Origin: Thiohalorhabdus sp. Cl-TMA
GTDB lineage: Bacteria > Pseudomonadota > Gammaproteobacteria > Thiohalorhabdales > Thiohalorhabdaceae
Assembly (NCBI RefSeq): GCF_041821045.1
Contig: NZ_JBGUAW010000010.1
Span: 1 to 64,000, forward strand
Direction: 5' to 3'
Length of the DNA: 64,000 bases
In this document: piece by piece, positions 1 through 6,806 of the stretch
Position numbering within the stretch: position 1 is the first letter of the stretch
Layout: each line of letters begins with the position of its first letter
The notes under the pieces: generated by a model
What the model was told of the DNA's origin: nothing
Databases searched by the model: none
What the model saw: only the letters and a program-made list of their open reading frames with translations
Made by a program: the position numbers and the translations under genes

Positions 1-87
1 AGTAGGTATTCAATCACCGACCGCGCCTCAAAATACATCAGGCTCCGGGGAGGGAGACAATCACCCGAGTCCTTACATCTAGAGGGG

Positions 88-351
88 ATGCTGGCGGACG
101 GGGATCCCATTCCGGGTCAGGCCCCCATTGCTGAGCACCAGAAGAATCCTGTCTATAAGGACGGAACCTGGGCGCTTGTTGAGGTTGACCTCTTCCACCT
201 TTCTGGCGAGGTTCGCCGGATCAATGTATCCCTCCCCGAACGCATTCTCGCGATCATTGACCGGGCCGCCAAGGAAGAAGGGGAGAGCCGGTCTGGCTTT
301 CTAGCTCATGCTGCCTTGGATTATCTGGGGCACCGTCCGCGAGCTCGTTAA
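88..351 (+). CDS. HicB-family antitoxin, C-terminal part (probably truncated)
   Basis: The 87-residue product matches the C-terminal half of HicB antitoxins: an LADGDPIP turn, a short beta segment (WALVEVDL), then a ribbon-helix-helix-like DNA-binding tail (RINVSLPERILAIIDRAAKE) and a final helix. Complete HicB proteins are about 110-140 residues, with a degenerate dsRNA-binding fold in front. The reading frame stays open to the left edge and still reads ESLHLEG before the first ATG, which matches the HicB linker helix, but the residues before that do not look like HicB. No HicA toxin is visible. I read it as a decayed or 5'-scrambled antitoxin in the integrated element; a functional short DNA-binding protein is possible. 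Confidence 0.6.
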   Translation: MLADGDPIPGQAPIAEHQKNPVYKDGTWALVEVDLFHLSGEVRRINVSLPERILAIIDRAAKEEGESRSGFLAHAALDYLGHRPRAR

Positions 352-476
352 GGTCATTGAGCGTCCGGATAGCCGTGAACCACGGGGATCAACCTAAGGT
401 GTTGATGTTTAATAAACTTATTCTTATTGAAAGAAAGCCGAAGCAATCAGGGCCTTTTGCGAAAAATCGGATTTAA

Positions 477-500
477 GGGGCCCTTCGGGCCCTCTTTATT
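477..500 (+). terminator. Intrinsic terminator, plus strand
   Basis: A GGGCCC-TTC-GGGCCC hairpin with GC-only inner pairs is followed by TCTTTATTT. It lies about 125 bases after the HicB-like frame and is the only clear signal there. Confidence 0.6.
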
Positions 501-1016
501 TCGCCGAGGCTGCATAGCTAAGAGTCCGGATAGTGGGCAGTGGGGCGCTCCAGTGGCAATCTCCCATAATGCAGCTTAATCTCTCTCCAGTTCTACTGGT
601 TGAGATAACTACACTTTTGGGATCTAACCGAGGTTCGTCCCGCACGAGACGGGGCCAAACGGCCGGCGGACCGTTCCGGTCTTTTCGCCGTCTTCCCCTC
701 CTCGACCTCCCGGTTTTCCCAGAACCGTTGGGCTTGGCCCAGCGGATTCAGCTCGCTGTTCGGCGGGGCGAACGTGCGATCGCGTTTCTCTTGCTTCCTG
801 CCTTAGCCGGTCGGCTTCCTGGGCAGCCCCTTCCGTCAATTTGTCGGTTTCCACCTGGGGCCGCTCGGGCCTGCTCCTGGGCAGTCCGTTCGTCCGCGGC
901 CTGGGCGTGGGCCGCGGATAGACCAGACCCGTTGTTTGCACCTTCAGGTTTTTAGGCAGGGGGCAGCTCGGTGTCGGCATCGAAGGCGGACTCCTTGTGT
1001 ATCTGGGCGCGTAGGA

Positions 1017-1099
1017 GGGGCTGCAACCAAGGAAACGAGGAGCCCGACAACCCCAGGGGTGGCAGCCCCCGCAGGCCTACAGGTTGTCGACTGACAACC
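1017..1099. repeat. Nested inverted repeats
   Basis: GGGGCTGC at 1017-1024 is matched by its exact complement GCAGCCCC at 1062-1069. Just downstream GGTTGTC (1082-1088) and GACAACC (1093-1099) form a perfect 7-bp hairpin with a 4-base loop, and a third GACAACC copy lies inside the first repeat near 1046. No U-run follows, so it is not a standard terminator. A protein-binding or recombination site in the element is possible. Confidence 0.45.
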
Positions 1100-1232
1100 C
1101 TGATGAGATGCTGTCAATATCCATCATCTAGGTGAAGGGTGGATGTCGAGGAAGAGGCATTCAAAAAACGAGGTGGGGTATGCCCTGCGTCACGCAGAAT
1201 CTAGGGGCTGGTGAGTGGATGTGACGGAGGCC

Positions 1233-1399
1233 ATGCCTGGGGGAAAAGGTAGTGCCCCTACAACCTGCAAGAATGCCGCTGCGGGGAGCACTGCATATCC
1301 TCTAGCTGGGGCACCCCCAAGAACCCGAACAACCATGCCAAGCAGACCCGGGTGGTGGTGGACTATTGCATTGGCGAAGTTGCTGAGACCAAGGGGTAG
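1233..1399 (+). pseudogene. Frameshifted Cys-rich mini-gene
   Basis: From ATG 1233 the frame reads MPGGKGSAPTTCKN and then loses sense. One base out of phase (1253-1399) the sequence continues CGEHCISSSWGTPKNPNNHA and, after a further 22 codons ending VDYCIGEVAETKG, stops at TAG 1397. That second part has good G/C-ending codons, no ATG of its own and an in-frame stop just before it. Joined by a single frameshift near 1273-1285 the two parts make a protein of about 54 residues with a Cys-x2-Cys-like motif. The stop lies 4 bases before the ATG of the helix-turn-helix gene, so the two probably formed an operon. I do not know its function; a sequencing error could also explain the break. Confidence 0.45.
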
Positions 1400-1403
1400 G
1401 GCC

Positions 1404-1964
1404 ATGAAGGAATACGACTTCAGGTTGAAGTTCCGGCTCGGAAGCGCCAATGAGGATGCCGGGAAGTACCTGGAGGCGCTTGCGGAGGTGGGATGCGACG
1501 ATGCCTTGGTAGGGGTGGGCCAGAATGGCCGGGTCTCGCTGCACTTCATCCGGGCGGCGGATAGCGCCATGGAGGCCCTAACCAGTGCGGTCGCCAATGC
1601 GCGCAAGGCCATCCCGGACGCGAAACTGATCGAGGCTGACCCCGACTACGTGGGGGTAACCGACATCGCCGACTTCTTTGGGGTGTCCCGCCAGAATGTG
1701 CGCAAGCTCATACAGAGCAAGGGGGCCTCGTTCCCCGATCCGGTCCATGAGGGCAATCCCTCCCTCTGGCATCTGGCGGATGTTCTGAGGTGGTTCCAAG
1801 AGGAGGGACAAAAAGGCTTCTCAAGCGAAGCCCTGGAGGTTGCTCAGGTCACCATGCAGCTAAACGTGCTCAATTGCTGCATGAAAGCTTCTGTGGCTTC
1901 TGGGAACGGCTTTTATTTCGATGCCCGGGCGCCTAGTGAAGAGCTACGAGCGGCCATGGGGTAA
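1404..1964 (+). CDS. Helix-turn-helix DNA-binding protein of the mobile element
   Basis: This 186-residue protein starts at ATG 1404, which has AAGGGG a few bases upstream; the same frame is open further upstream but that region belongs to another reading frame. The first 80 residues form an alpha/beta domain (KEYDFRLKFRL, then VSLHFIRAADSAMEALTSAV). A MerR/excisionase-like winged helix follows at about residues 84-135 (YVGVTDIADFFGVSRQNVRK, then SLWHLADVLRWF). The family recurs as an uncharacterised DNA-binding protein in proteobacterial accessory regions. Its role could be regulation of the element or an antitoxin function; no toxin partner is seen. Confidence 0.65.
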   Translation: MKEYDFRLKFRLGSANEDAGKYLEALAEVGCDDALVGVGQNGRVSLHFIRAADSAMEALTSAVANARKAIPDAKLIEADPDYVGVTDIADFFGVSRQNVRKLIQSKGASFPDPVHEGNPSLWHLADVLRWFQEEGQKGFSSEALEVAQVTMQLNVLNCCMKASVASGNGFYFDARAPSEELRAAMG

Positions 1965-1985
1965 ATCGCCGGCTTGGGTATCAGG

Positions 1986-2024
1986 AGAAGGGCACCCGCA
2001 AGGGTTCGGGTGCCCTTCTTTGTT
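1986..2024 (+). terminator. Intrinsic terminator after the HTH gene
   Basis: A perfect 13-bp stem (arms 1986-1998 and 2007-2019, 8-base loop) is followed by TTCTTTGTTT. It ends the plus-strand HTH transcript and sits between it and the convergent toxin-antitoxin operon. Its minus-strand side has only a weak U-tract. Confidence 0.85.
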
Positions 2025-2088
2025 TGGGCAGGGGAGGATAGGGTCGAGGGGCCAGCTGAGGTGCAAAAGGTGGGGCGCGCGGTGGCAG

Positions 2089-2418
2089 CTATGGACTTTC
2101 GGGCTGGGGTCGCTCCGCGCCTTGGGCTCGTTCATCGCTGGGTACCAGGCGTACCTCGAAGTGGGTTCCTGTGGCCTCCGCATAACGGCGAAGGGTTTTC
2201 CAGGTGGGCATTTGACGGCCACTTTCCAAGCGGGCCACTGCTGGCTGGTTGGTATGCATCCGTTCAGCCACTTCGCTCTGGGTGAGGGCGGCCCGTTGCC
2301 GCGCGGCGATCAGTTCCCGGGCCAGGGCGTATTCGGGCGCCAAGTCGTGGTAGTGCTCGCTAAACTCCTGGCCTTGGAGAAATTCCTCTTTCATTTCCAG
2401 GAGTTTCTTACCCATCAT
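2089..2418 (-). CDS. XRE-family antitoxin-like regulator
   Basis: The 109-residue product has a 40-residue helical N-terminus and a Cro/C1 helix-turn-helix at residues about 45-68 (ALTQSEVAERMHTNQPAVAR). This is the layout of HigA-type antitoxins that pair with RelE/HigB toxins. A perfect AAGGAGGT ribosome-binding site lies 3 bases before the ATG-ATG start. It is the third gene after mazE and mazF on the same strand (40-base gap), with no RelE-like gene beside it. It may be an orphan antitoxin left from a second module, or an extra regulator of the MazEF operon. Confidence 0.8.
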   Translation of the reverse strand: MMGKKLLEMKEEFLQGQEFSEHYHDLAPEYALARELIAARQRAALTQSEVAERMHTNQPAVARLESGRQMPTWKTLRRYAEATGTHFEVRLVPSDERAQGAERPQPESP

Positions 2419-2458
2419 CTACCTCCTTGCTCCGCTCCTTGGCCAGTTTATAGCAGGA

Positions 2459-2812
2459 TTAGTAGTCGACCGGCTCGAGAAGGGGCTGGATCTTGGCCAC
2501 CATTTCCTCCCATAGGGCCTCTGGGATGCGGGTTATTGGATCTCCCGCGCGGGCGCGCCAGTCTAGAGAGCGCACCTGATCGGCGAGGATAACTCCGGAA
2601 AGATTAGGTACGGTATCCAAGGAAACCTCGAATGGATACCCTTTTGCCTGGTTTGTGACTGGGCAGATCAGCACCAGGCCGGTTTTGTGGTTGAAGGCTT
2701 GGGGGCTGACCACCACTCCAGGCCGCCAGCCTCGCTGCTCATGTCCGGCCTGCGGGTGGAATCGGAACCAAAGGGCATCGCCCTGCTGGGGCGTTGCAGG
2801 TTGGGGGGCCAT
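2459..2812 (-). CDS. mazF: MazF/PemK-family mRNA interferase toxin
   Basis: MazF toxins cleave single-stranded mRNA at short motifs and are held inactive by MazE. The 117-residue protein has the usual length and landmarks: GDALWF at the first strand, RGWRPGVVVS (the conserved Arg-Pro catalytic turn), the strand VLICPVTN, and GVILADQVRSLDWRAR near residue 80. Its ATG shares one base with the mazE stop (TAATG), a translational coupling typical of toxin-antitoxin pairs. All key motifs are intact, so the toxin is probably functional. Confidence 0.88.
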   Translation of the reverse strand: MAPQPATPQQGDALWFRFHPQAGHEQRGWRPGVVVSPQAFNHKTGLVLICPVTNQAKGYPFEVSLDTVPNLSGVILADQVRSLDWRARAGDPITRIPEALWEEMVAKIQPLLEPVDY

Positions 2813-3054
2813 TACAGCTCATTGCCTTCGGGTCCGCCCCAATCCACTTCCTTGTGGAGGTTTGCCTCGGTAATCCCGTCCAGGAGCGAATCCAGGGAAT
2901 AGGACGGCCTGGAGCGGGCCGGACGGATTACCAAAGTATGGTCTTCTACCTCGATCTCCACCTCGTCTTTCAGGAGAAGCCCGGACTGCTCCAGCAGGGG
3001 TTGGGGGATCCGAACCGCCGCGCTGTTACCCCACTTGCTTACCGAAGACCGCAT
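2812..3054 (-). CDS. mazE: MazE-family antitoxin (AbrB fold)
   Basis: The 80-residue protein opens with the SpoVT/AbrB signature VSKWGNSAAVRIPQPLLEQ, the swapped-hairpin DNA-binding domain of MazE. An acidic, flexible C-terminal tail (SLLDGITEANLHKEVDWGGPE) would occupy the MazF active site. I chose ATG 3054 because GGAG lies 7 bases upstream and the product begins directly at the AbrB motif; the frame stays open upstream but those residues overlap the promoter. It is the first gene of the mazE-mazF-xre operon. Confidence 0.88.
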   Translation of the reverse strand: MRSSVSKWGNSAAVRIPQPLLEQSGLLLKDEVEIEVEDHTLVIRPARSRPSYSLDSLLDGITEANLHKEVDWGGPEGNEL

Positions 3055-3076
3055 AGTGATACTCCGCGTTTTTGTT

Positions 3077-3089
3077 TCTACAATGTAGA
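3077..3089. promoter_or_regulatory. Candidate MazE operator overlapping the -10 box
   Basis: A 13-base palindrome TCTACAATGTAGA lies 23 bases upstream of mazE. Read on the minus strand it contains TACATT, a fair -10 box, with CTTAGC 16 bases before it as a possible -35. A palindrome over the -10 box is where an autoregulating MazE or MazEF complex would bind. Confidence 0.45.
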
Positions 3090-3174
3090 TCCTACCAACC
3101 CCAGCTAAGTTCCGCCAATAACTGATTCCCAAAAGCGGCATGCTGGGGCTTCTGAAGGCAGGACCCCGGGATGC

Positions 3175-3198
3175 AAAGGCCCCGCCAAGGGCGGGGCC
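3175..3198 (-). terminator. Hairpin downstream of the integrase gene
   Basis: The arms GGCCCCGCC (3178-3186) and GGCGGGGCC (3190-3198) form a 9-bp GC stem with a 3-base loop. On the minus strand only TTT follows, so it is a plausible but weak intrinsic terminator. Confidence 0.5.
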
Positions 3199-3245
3199 AT
3201 ACCGGGTCAGGAACCCTTTACGGGCCCTTCGCCAGCTTCCCGGGC

Positions 3246-4259
3246 TTACCCCAGTTTCTGGGCCAGGTCGCTAGCCCGCAGGTGCGTATACCGTTTAAGC
3301 ATCCGCAGGTCCTTGTGGCCGGTTACGCTCGCGATTTCCATCAGGCCCAGTTCGGTGCGCTCGAAAAACCGGCTAGTGGCCTCGTGGCGCAGGTCGTGGA
3401 AGCGCAGGTCCTCGATTTCCGGAATCCCCTTGTTCCGGGCTTCCCGGTTCGCACGTTTGATGCACCGCTTCCAGGCGAGCCGGGCCGCGTTGTCCGACAG
3501 GGGGATGACCCGCCCGTCCAGGGAGCGGGGCAGGGCCTGGAGCACCGCGAGCGCTCGGGTCGACAGGGGCACCGAGCGGGCCTCGCCGTTTTTGGTTTCG
3601 GGCAGGTGGGCGGCCCGGGTGGTCAGGTTGACGAGGTCCCAGCGGAGGCGCAGCAGCTCGCCGCGCCGCATGGCCGTCTCCAGGGCCAGCTGGATAAACG
3701 GTTTGATCCAGGGGCATTCCGCCTGGGCGGCGGCCCGCAGGATCCGCTCCTCTTCGCCGGGCTGCAGCCGCCAGTCCCGGCCCTTGGAGGGGCGGGGCAT
3801 GCGGATATTGGCCACCGGGTTGGCGATCCCCGCGATGCTCCATTCCTTGCGGGCGACCTCGTAGAGGTTGGACAGCAGCGCCAGGTCGAGGCGGACGGTG
3901 TCGGGCCCCACCTCCTGGAGCCGTTCGTCGCGGTAATCGGCCACATCCATCCCCCGGACCTTGCCGAGCGGCCGTTCGGTGATCTTATGGCCCAACAGCT
4001 TCCCGATCCGGTAGCTCTCTTGCACCCGGCTCTTCTTCCCCGGGGTCACCTCCCGCCGGTAGCGCTCCAGCGCTTCGCCGAGGGTGGTTTCCTCGGCCTC
4101 CGAGGTATCCTCCCAGACCCCGGCGTCCATCTCCGATTCGATTTTTCGCGCCCACTGCTCGGCCTGGGGCTTTTTCGTGAAGGTCTGGGTCTGGTCGGGG
4201 TAGCCCCGCCGTCGAACGATGACCTGCCACCGGTTCCCGCGCTTGCGGATGCTTGCCAC
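3246..4259 (-). CDS. Tyrosine-recombinase phage/island integrase
   Basis: This enzyme would catalyse site-specific integration and excision of the element. Counting from GTG 4259, the 337-residue protein has an N-terminal arm-binding domain (ASIRKRGNRWQVIVRRRGYP), a SAM-like core-binding domain at about 58-150 and a catalytic domain with all expected residues: Arg198, Lys223, His288-x2-Arg291, His315 and the nucleophile Tyr324 (KRYTHL). I prefer GTG 4259 because AAAAGGAG lies 7 bases upstream and family members begin at this arm domain; a GTG at 4304 would add 15 residues without a ribosome site. Its 5' end faces the tRNA-Ala 3' end, the usual arrangement at an att site. Confidence 0.93.
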   Translation of the reverse strand: MASIRKRGNRWQVIVRRRGYPDQTQTFTKKPQAEQWARKIESEMDAGVWEDTSEAEETTLGEALERYRREVTPGKKSRVQESYRIGKLLGHKITERPLGKVRGMDVADYRDERLQEVGPDTVRLDLALLSNLYEVARKEWSIAGIANPVANIRMPRPSKGRDWRLQPGEEERILRAAAQAECPWIKPFIQLALETAMRRGELLRLRWDLVNLTTRAAHLPETKNGEARSVPLSTRALAVLQALPRSLDGRVIPLSDNAARLAWKRCIKRANREARNKGIPEIEDLRFHDLRHEATSRFFERTELGLMEIASVTGHKDLRMLKRYTHLRASDLAQKLG

Positions 4260-4375
4260 GGATCTTGCTCCTTTTGCTTTGGCCTGGTGTGTCTCCTGGG
4301 ACACAGTCTAGGGCGCCGCAAGCCGCTTGGGAGCTACCCCCCTTTTTCGGCGGAGTGTGACAAGGCGGGGTGGGA

Positions 4376-4413
4376 CCAAAAAAAAGGGCTTGCGGCGAAA
4401 TCCGCAAGCCCTT
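4376..4413 (-). terminator. Strong intrinsic terminator after tRNA-Ala
   Basis: A perfect 12-bp stem (4384-4395 with 4402-4413, 6-base loop) is followed on the minus strand by eight U. It terminates tRNA-Ala transcription ahead of the integrase gene. Confidence 0.9.
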
Positions 4414-4433
4414 GATTCAGCGGGGTTTTCATA

Positions 4434-4460
4434 TGGTGGAGCCGAGGGGAGTCGAACCCC
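4434..4460. other. Candidate attachment site (3' end of tRNA-Ala)
   Basis: Elements with tyrosine integrases usually recombine in the T-loop/acceptor 3' half of a tRNA gene and rebuild it. I saw no second copy of this 3' sequence between 1 and 4300, so the partner att site should lie left of the window. The exact core cannot be set from one end. Confidence 0.3.
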
Positions 4461-4509
4461 TGACCTCCAGAGTGCGATTCTGGCGCTCTCCCAACTGAGC
4501 TACGGCCCC
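4434..4509 (-). tRNA. tRNA-Ala (anticodon CGC)
   Basis: The 76-base cloverleaf includes an encoded CCA. The acceptor stem GGGGCCG/CGGCTCC contains the G3-U70 wobble pair that marks alanine tRNAs. The D arm is GTAGCTCAGTTGGGAGAGC, the anticodon stem is CCAGA/TCTGG with loop ATCGCAC, giving anticodon CGC for GCG codons, and the T arm is AGGGGTTCGACTCCCCT. Its 3' end faces the integrase gene, so it is the likely integration target. Confidence 0.95.
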
Positions 4510-4584
4510 GATAGCGGGCGGAAAACGCCCGCTGGAAGGCAGTACTCTAACGAAAGTCCTGGCCCTCCGCAAGCGAAGCGGTGC

Positions 4585-5127
4585 TCAGGTCTGTACCTGG
4601 GGACGCAGTCCCATGAGCGCGGCGATCCCCGCCAGGAACAGGCCGGCCAGCAGGGCGATGGGTCCGATGCCGGTCCCGAGCACGGTCATGGCCCAGCCCT
4701 GGTTGAAGACCACGCCCAGGTAGAGCATTCCCGAATGGAAGACGGCGGCGATGAGGAACAGCCAACTGATCACCTGCTTGAAGGCGGAGGGCACGGCCAG
4801 GAACATCAGCAGTATGCCGATGACGATATTGGCCATGGATTCCAGGTTGCCGTGAGCATGCGGCCCCCCTTTGATGGAATTGACGGCTTCTTCCTCCACC
4901 TTCATCAGGTTGTTCAGGGCCAGCAGTGCCTCTCCGGTCACCACCGCGGGCTCGTCGGCCATCATGAAGCCACTCTGCACCTGCTGTTCCAGGGTGGAGA
5001 ACCGCTCGGCCTTCTGGCCCTGGGCCTCCGCCACCGGACCGGACAGGTTGCTGCTCATGACCAGCCCGAGGGCGGCTGTGGCCACGAAATAGATCAGGCC
5101 GAAAACGATGTTCTTCTTGCCTTCCAT
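4585..5127 (-). CDS. Four-helix membrane protein paired with cytochrome b561
   Basis: I do not recognise the family. The 180-residue protein has an N-terminal hydrophobic helix (about 7-26), a soluble stretch of about 70 residues rich in Glu/Gln (AQGQKAERFSTLEQQVQSGF), and three more hydrophobic helices (about 96-115, 117-137, 147-172). A His-Ala-His lies just before the second helix (GGPHAHGNL). Its ATG shares one base with the stop of the cytochrome b561 gene (TGATG), so the two are translationally coupled and probably act together in the membrane, perhaps as a quinone- or haem-linked redox unit. The function is inferred only from position. Confidence 0.6.
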   Translation of the reverse strand: MEGKKNIVFGLIYFVATAALGLVMSSNLSGPVAEAQGQKAERFSTLEQQVQSGFMMADEPAVVTGEALLALNNLMKVEEEAVNSIKGGPHAHGNLESMANIVIGILLMFLAVPSAFKQVISWLFLIAAVFHSGMLYLGVVFNQGWAMTVLGTGIGPIALLAGLFLAGIAALMGLRPQVQT

Positions 5128-5780
5128 CAGCGGATCTCCTCCTCATTTCGGGCTTCCGGATGCGCTTCGAGCTCTTCGGCGGTGAAATACTTCCGCCCGT
5201 GGATCATGGCGGATACCAGCGAGCGGCGTTCGGTGACCTCGTGCACGGCCACCATCACCAGGTGGAGTACGACGAAGCCGAGAATGATCCAGAATCCGGT
5301 CTCGTGCACTGCTTCCCAGAGCTCGCCGAGCTCCGACGGGCTGGTGAACATGGTGGCGCCGGTGGTTACCTGGCTGAGGCCGACCACCAGGAAGGCCGCA
5401 TAGGCCAGGCCGGCGAGGGGGTTGTGTGCCCGGTAGAAGGGACGTTCTCCGCGAAAGCCGCGAAGGTAGTGCCGGATGGTGGCGCGAGCCGTCTGCCATT
5501 GGTCGGAAGTGTGGGGCAGTACGTCGCGCCAGGATCCGCTGCCGGGCGCGATGAACAGCCACAGGATCCGGGCCAGCAGGCCGGCGCCGAACACGTAGCC
5601 GATGCTCGCGTGGATAGTAACCAGGAGATGCTCGCCGTCCTCGGAAAGGCCGAGGGTGTGCTCGCCCATGATCATGGCGCCCAGGGCGAACTGCGCGAGG
5701 ACGGCAAGGGCGATCCACCAGTGCAAGATCCGCACGACCGGATCCCAGACGCGGCGTCCATAGACAGGCGTGTCCTCCAC
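5127..5780 (-). CDS. Cytochrome b561-type membrane cytochrome
   Basis: This is a di-haem membrane electron carrier of the prokaryotic cytochrome b561 / hydrogenase cytochrome b family (217 residues). It opens with the typical VWDPVVRILHWWIALAVLAQ, whose His20 is a haem ligand, and has four hydrophobic helices. Further His candidates are in TIHASIGYVFG, VHETGFW and FVVLHLVMVAVHE. It is followed by a 1-base-overlapping membrane-protein gene. No hydrogenase or dehydrogenase subunit is adjacent, so the redox partner is unknown; electrons are presumably exchanged with the quinone pool. Confidence 0.85.
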   Translation of the reverse strand: MEDTPVYGRRVWDPVVRILHWWIALAVLAQFALGAMIMGEHTLGLSEDGEHLLVTIHASIGYVFGAGLLARILWLFIAPGSGSWRDVLPHTSDQWQTARATIRHYLRGFRGERPFYRAHNPLAGLAYAAFLVVGLSQVTTGATMFTSPSELGELWEAVHETGFWIILGFVVLHLVMVAVHEVTERRSLVSAMIHGRKYFTAEELEAHPEARNEEEIR

Positions 5781-5926
5781 GGGAGCTCCTTGAGATGGCA
5801 GCGAAAATCCCTTCGGGGAAGTATAGGCAGAAGGCGCCGAGCATTGTCCAGCAAAGGTGGACGCCGCCCGAGGCGCGGGCTACCATTGGGCCGATTCCAA
5901 CCCGCCCCACGGCACCACAGCACCCC

Positions 5927-6790
5927 ATGAATCCGCACCAATACTGCGCCGAAAAGGCCGCGTCCAGCGGCTCGAGCTTCTATTACGCCTTCAAGTTTCT
6001 GCCCCCCCGCAAACGGGAGGCCATCCAGGCCCTGTACGCTTTCTGCCGGGAGGTGGACGATGCGGTGGACAACGTTTCCGATCCCGCGGCGGCAGCGGCC
6101 CGCTTGGCCTTCTGGCGCGGTGAGGTGGAAGAGGTGTTCGGCGGGCGTCCCCAGCACCCCGTGGGGCAGGCCCTTGCCGAGGCGTGCACCCATTTTCAGC
6201 TCGACAAGGCCTATTTCCTGGAGATCATCGACGGCGTGGAGATGGATCTTCATACCCACCGCTACGAGTCCTTTTCCGACCTCCAGCTCTACTGCTACCG
6301 CGTCGCCTCCGTGGTGGGACTGCTTTCCATCGAGATCTTCGGCTACGGCGATCGCGGCACCCGGAAATACGCGCACAAGCTCGGCATTGCTTTCCAGCTC
6401 ACCAACATCCTGCGCGATGTGGGCGAGGACGCCGGGCGCGGCCGGATCTATATCCCCCAGGAAGACCTCCGGGCGCACGGCGTGGCGGAAGGGGATATCC
6501 TGGAAGGACAGCCTTCGGAGGCCTTTTCCCGGCTGATGGATTTCGAGATCGACCGGGCCCTGGATTACTATCGACAGGCGCTCGAGGAGCTTCCGGAGTG
6601 CGACCGGTACAATCAGCTTCCCGGCCTGATCATGGCCGCCATCTACCGCAAGACCCTGCAGGAGGTGGCGGAGGCCGAGGAGAGTGTCCTGAGGCACGAG
6701 ATCCGGCTGACCCCGCTGCGCAAGTTTTGGATTGCCTGGCGGACCTATCGCGAGGAGCGCAAGCGGGCCAAGCGGGTGGCAAAGCATTGA
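5927..6790 (+). CDS. hpnD: Squalene/phytoene synthase family, HpnD-like
   Basis: The 287-residue enzyme belongs to the trans-isoprenyl diphosphate head-to-head condensing family. Both Asp-rich motifs are present, DDAVD at 44-48 and DVGED at 164-168, with the conserved YCYRVASVVG between them. Its size and the start NPHQYCAEKAASSGSSFYYA are those of HpnD, which makes presqualene diphosphate from farnesyl diphosphate on the way to squalene and hopanoids. HpnC and HpnE are not in the window, so a phytoene synthase role remains possible. I chose ATG 5927 because upstream residues do not fit the family. An SDR gene follows 16 bases later. Confidence 0.82.
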   Translation: MNPHQYCAEKAASSGSSFYYAFKFLPPRKREAIQALYAFCREVDDAVDNVSDPAAAAARLAFWRGEVEEVFGGRPQHPVGQALAEACTHFQLDKAYFLEIIDGVEMDLHTHRYESFSDLQLYCYRVASVVGLLSIEIFGYGDRGTRKYAHKLGIAFQLTNILRDVGEDAGRGRIYIPQEDLRAHGVAEGDILEGQPSEAFSRLMDFEIDRALDYYRQALEELPECDRYNQLPGLIMAAIYRKTLQEVAEAEESVLRHEIRLTPLRKFWIAWRTYREERKRAKRVAKH

Positions 6791-6806
6791 AAGGCAGGAG
6801 GGTATA

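Larger units (their letters stand above)
352..1232. other. Stretch without a convincing gene in the integrated element
   Basis: Apart from the terminator at 477-500 and the inverted repeats near 1017-1099, I see no supported gene. One minus-strand frame (624-980, 118 codons) has a short coiled-coil-like stretch (EADRLRQEARETRS). It lacks a recognisable domain and overlaps an equally long frame on the other strand, so I do not call it. The stretch probably represents decayed mobile-element DNA. Confidence 0.5.

Noticed and set aside
624-980. Minus-strand frame with a short coiled-coil-like stretch
   Set aside because: No family match, no ribosome site, overlapping open frame on the other strand and biased composition. 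It could be a decayed gene, but support is too thin.
4434-4460. Second copy of the tRNA-Ala 3' end within 1-4300 as attR
   Set aside because: I found no matching direct repeat, so the far end of the element is outside the window.
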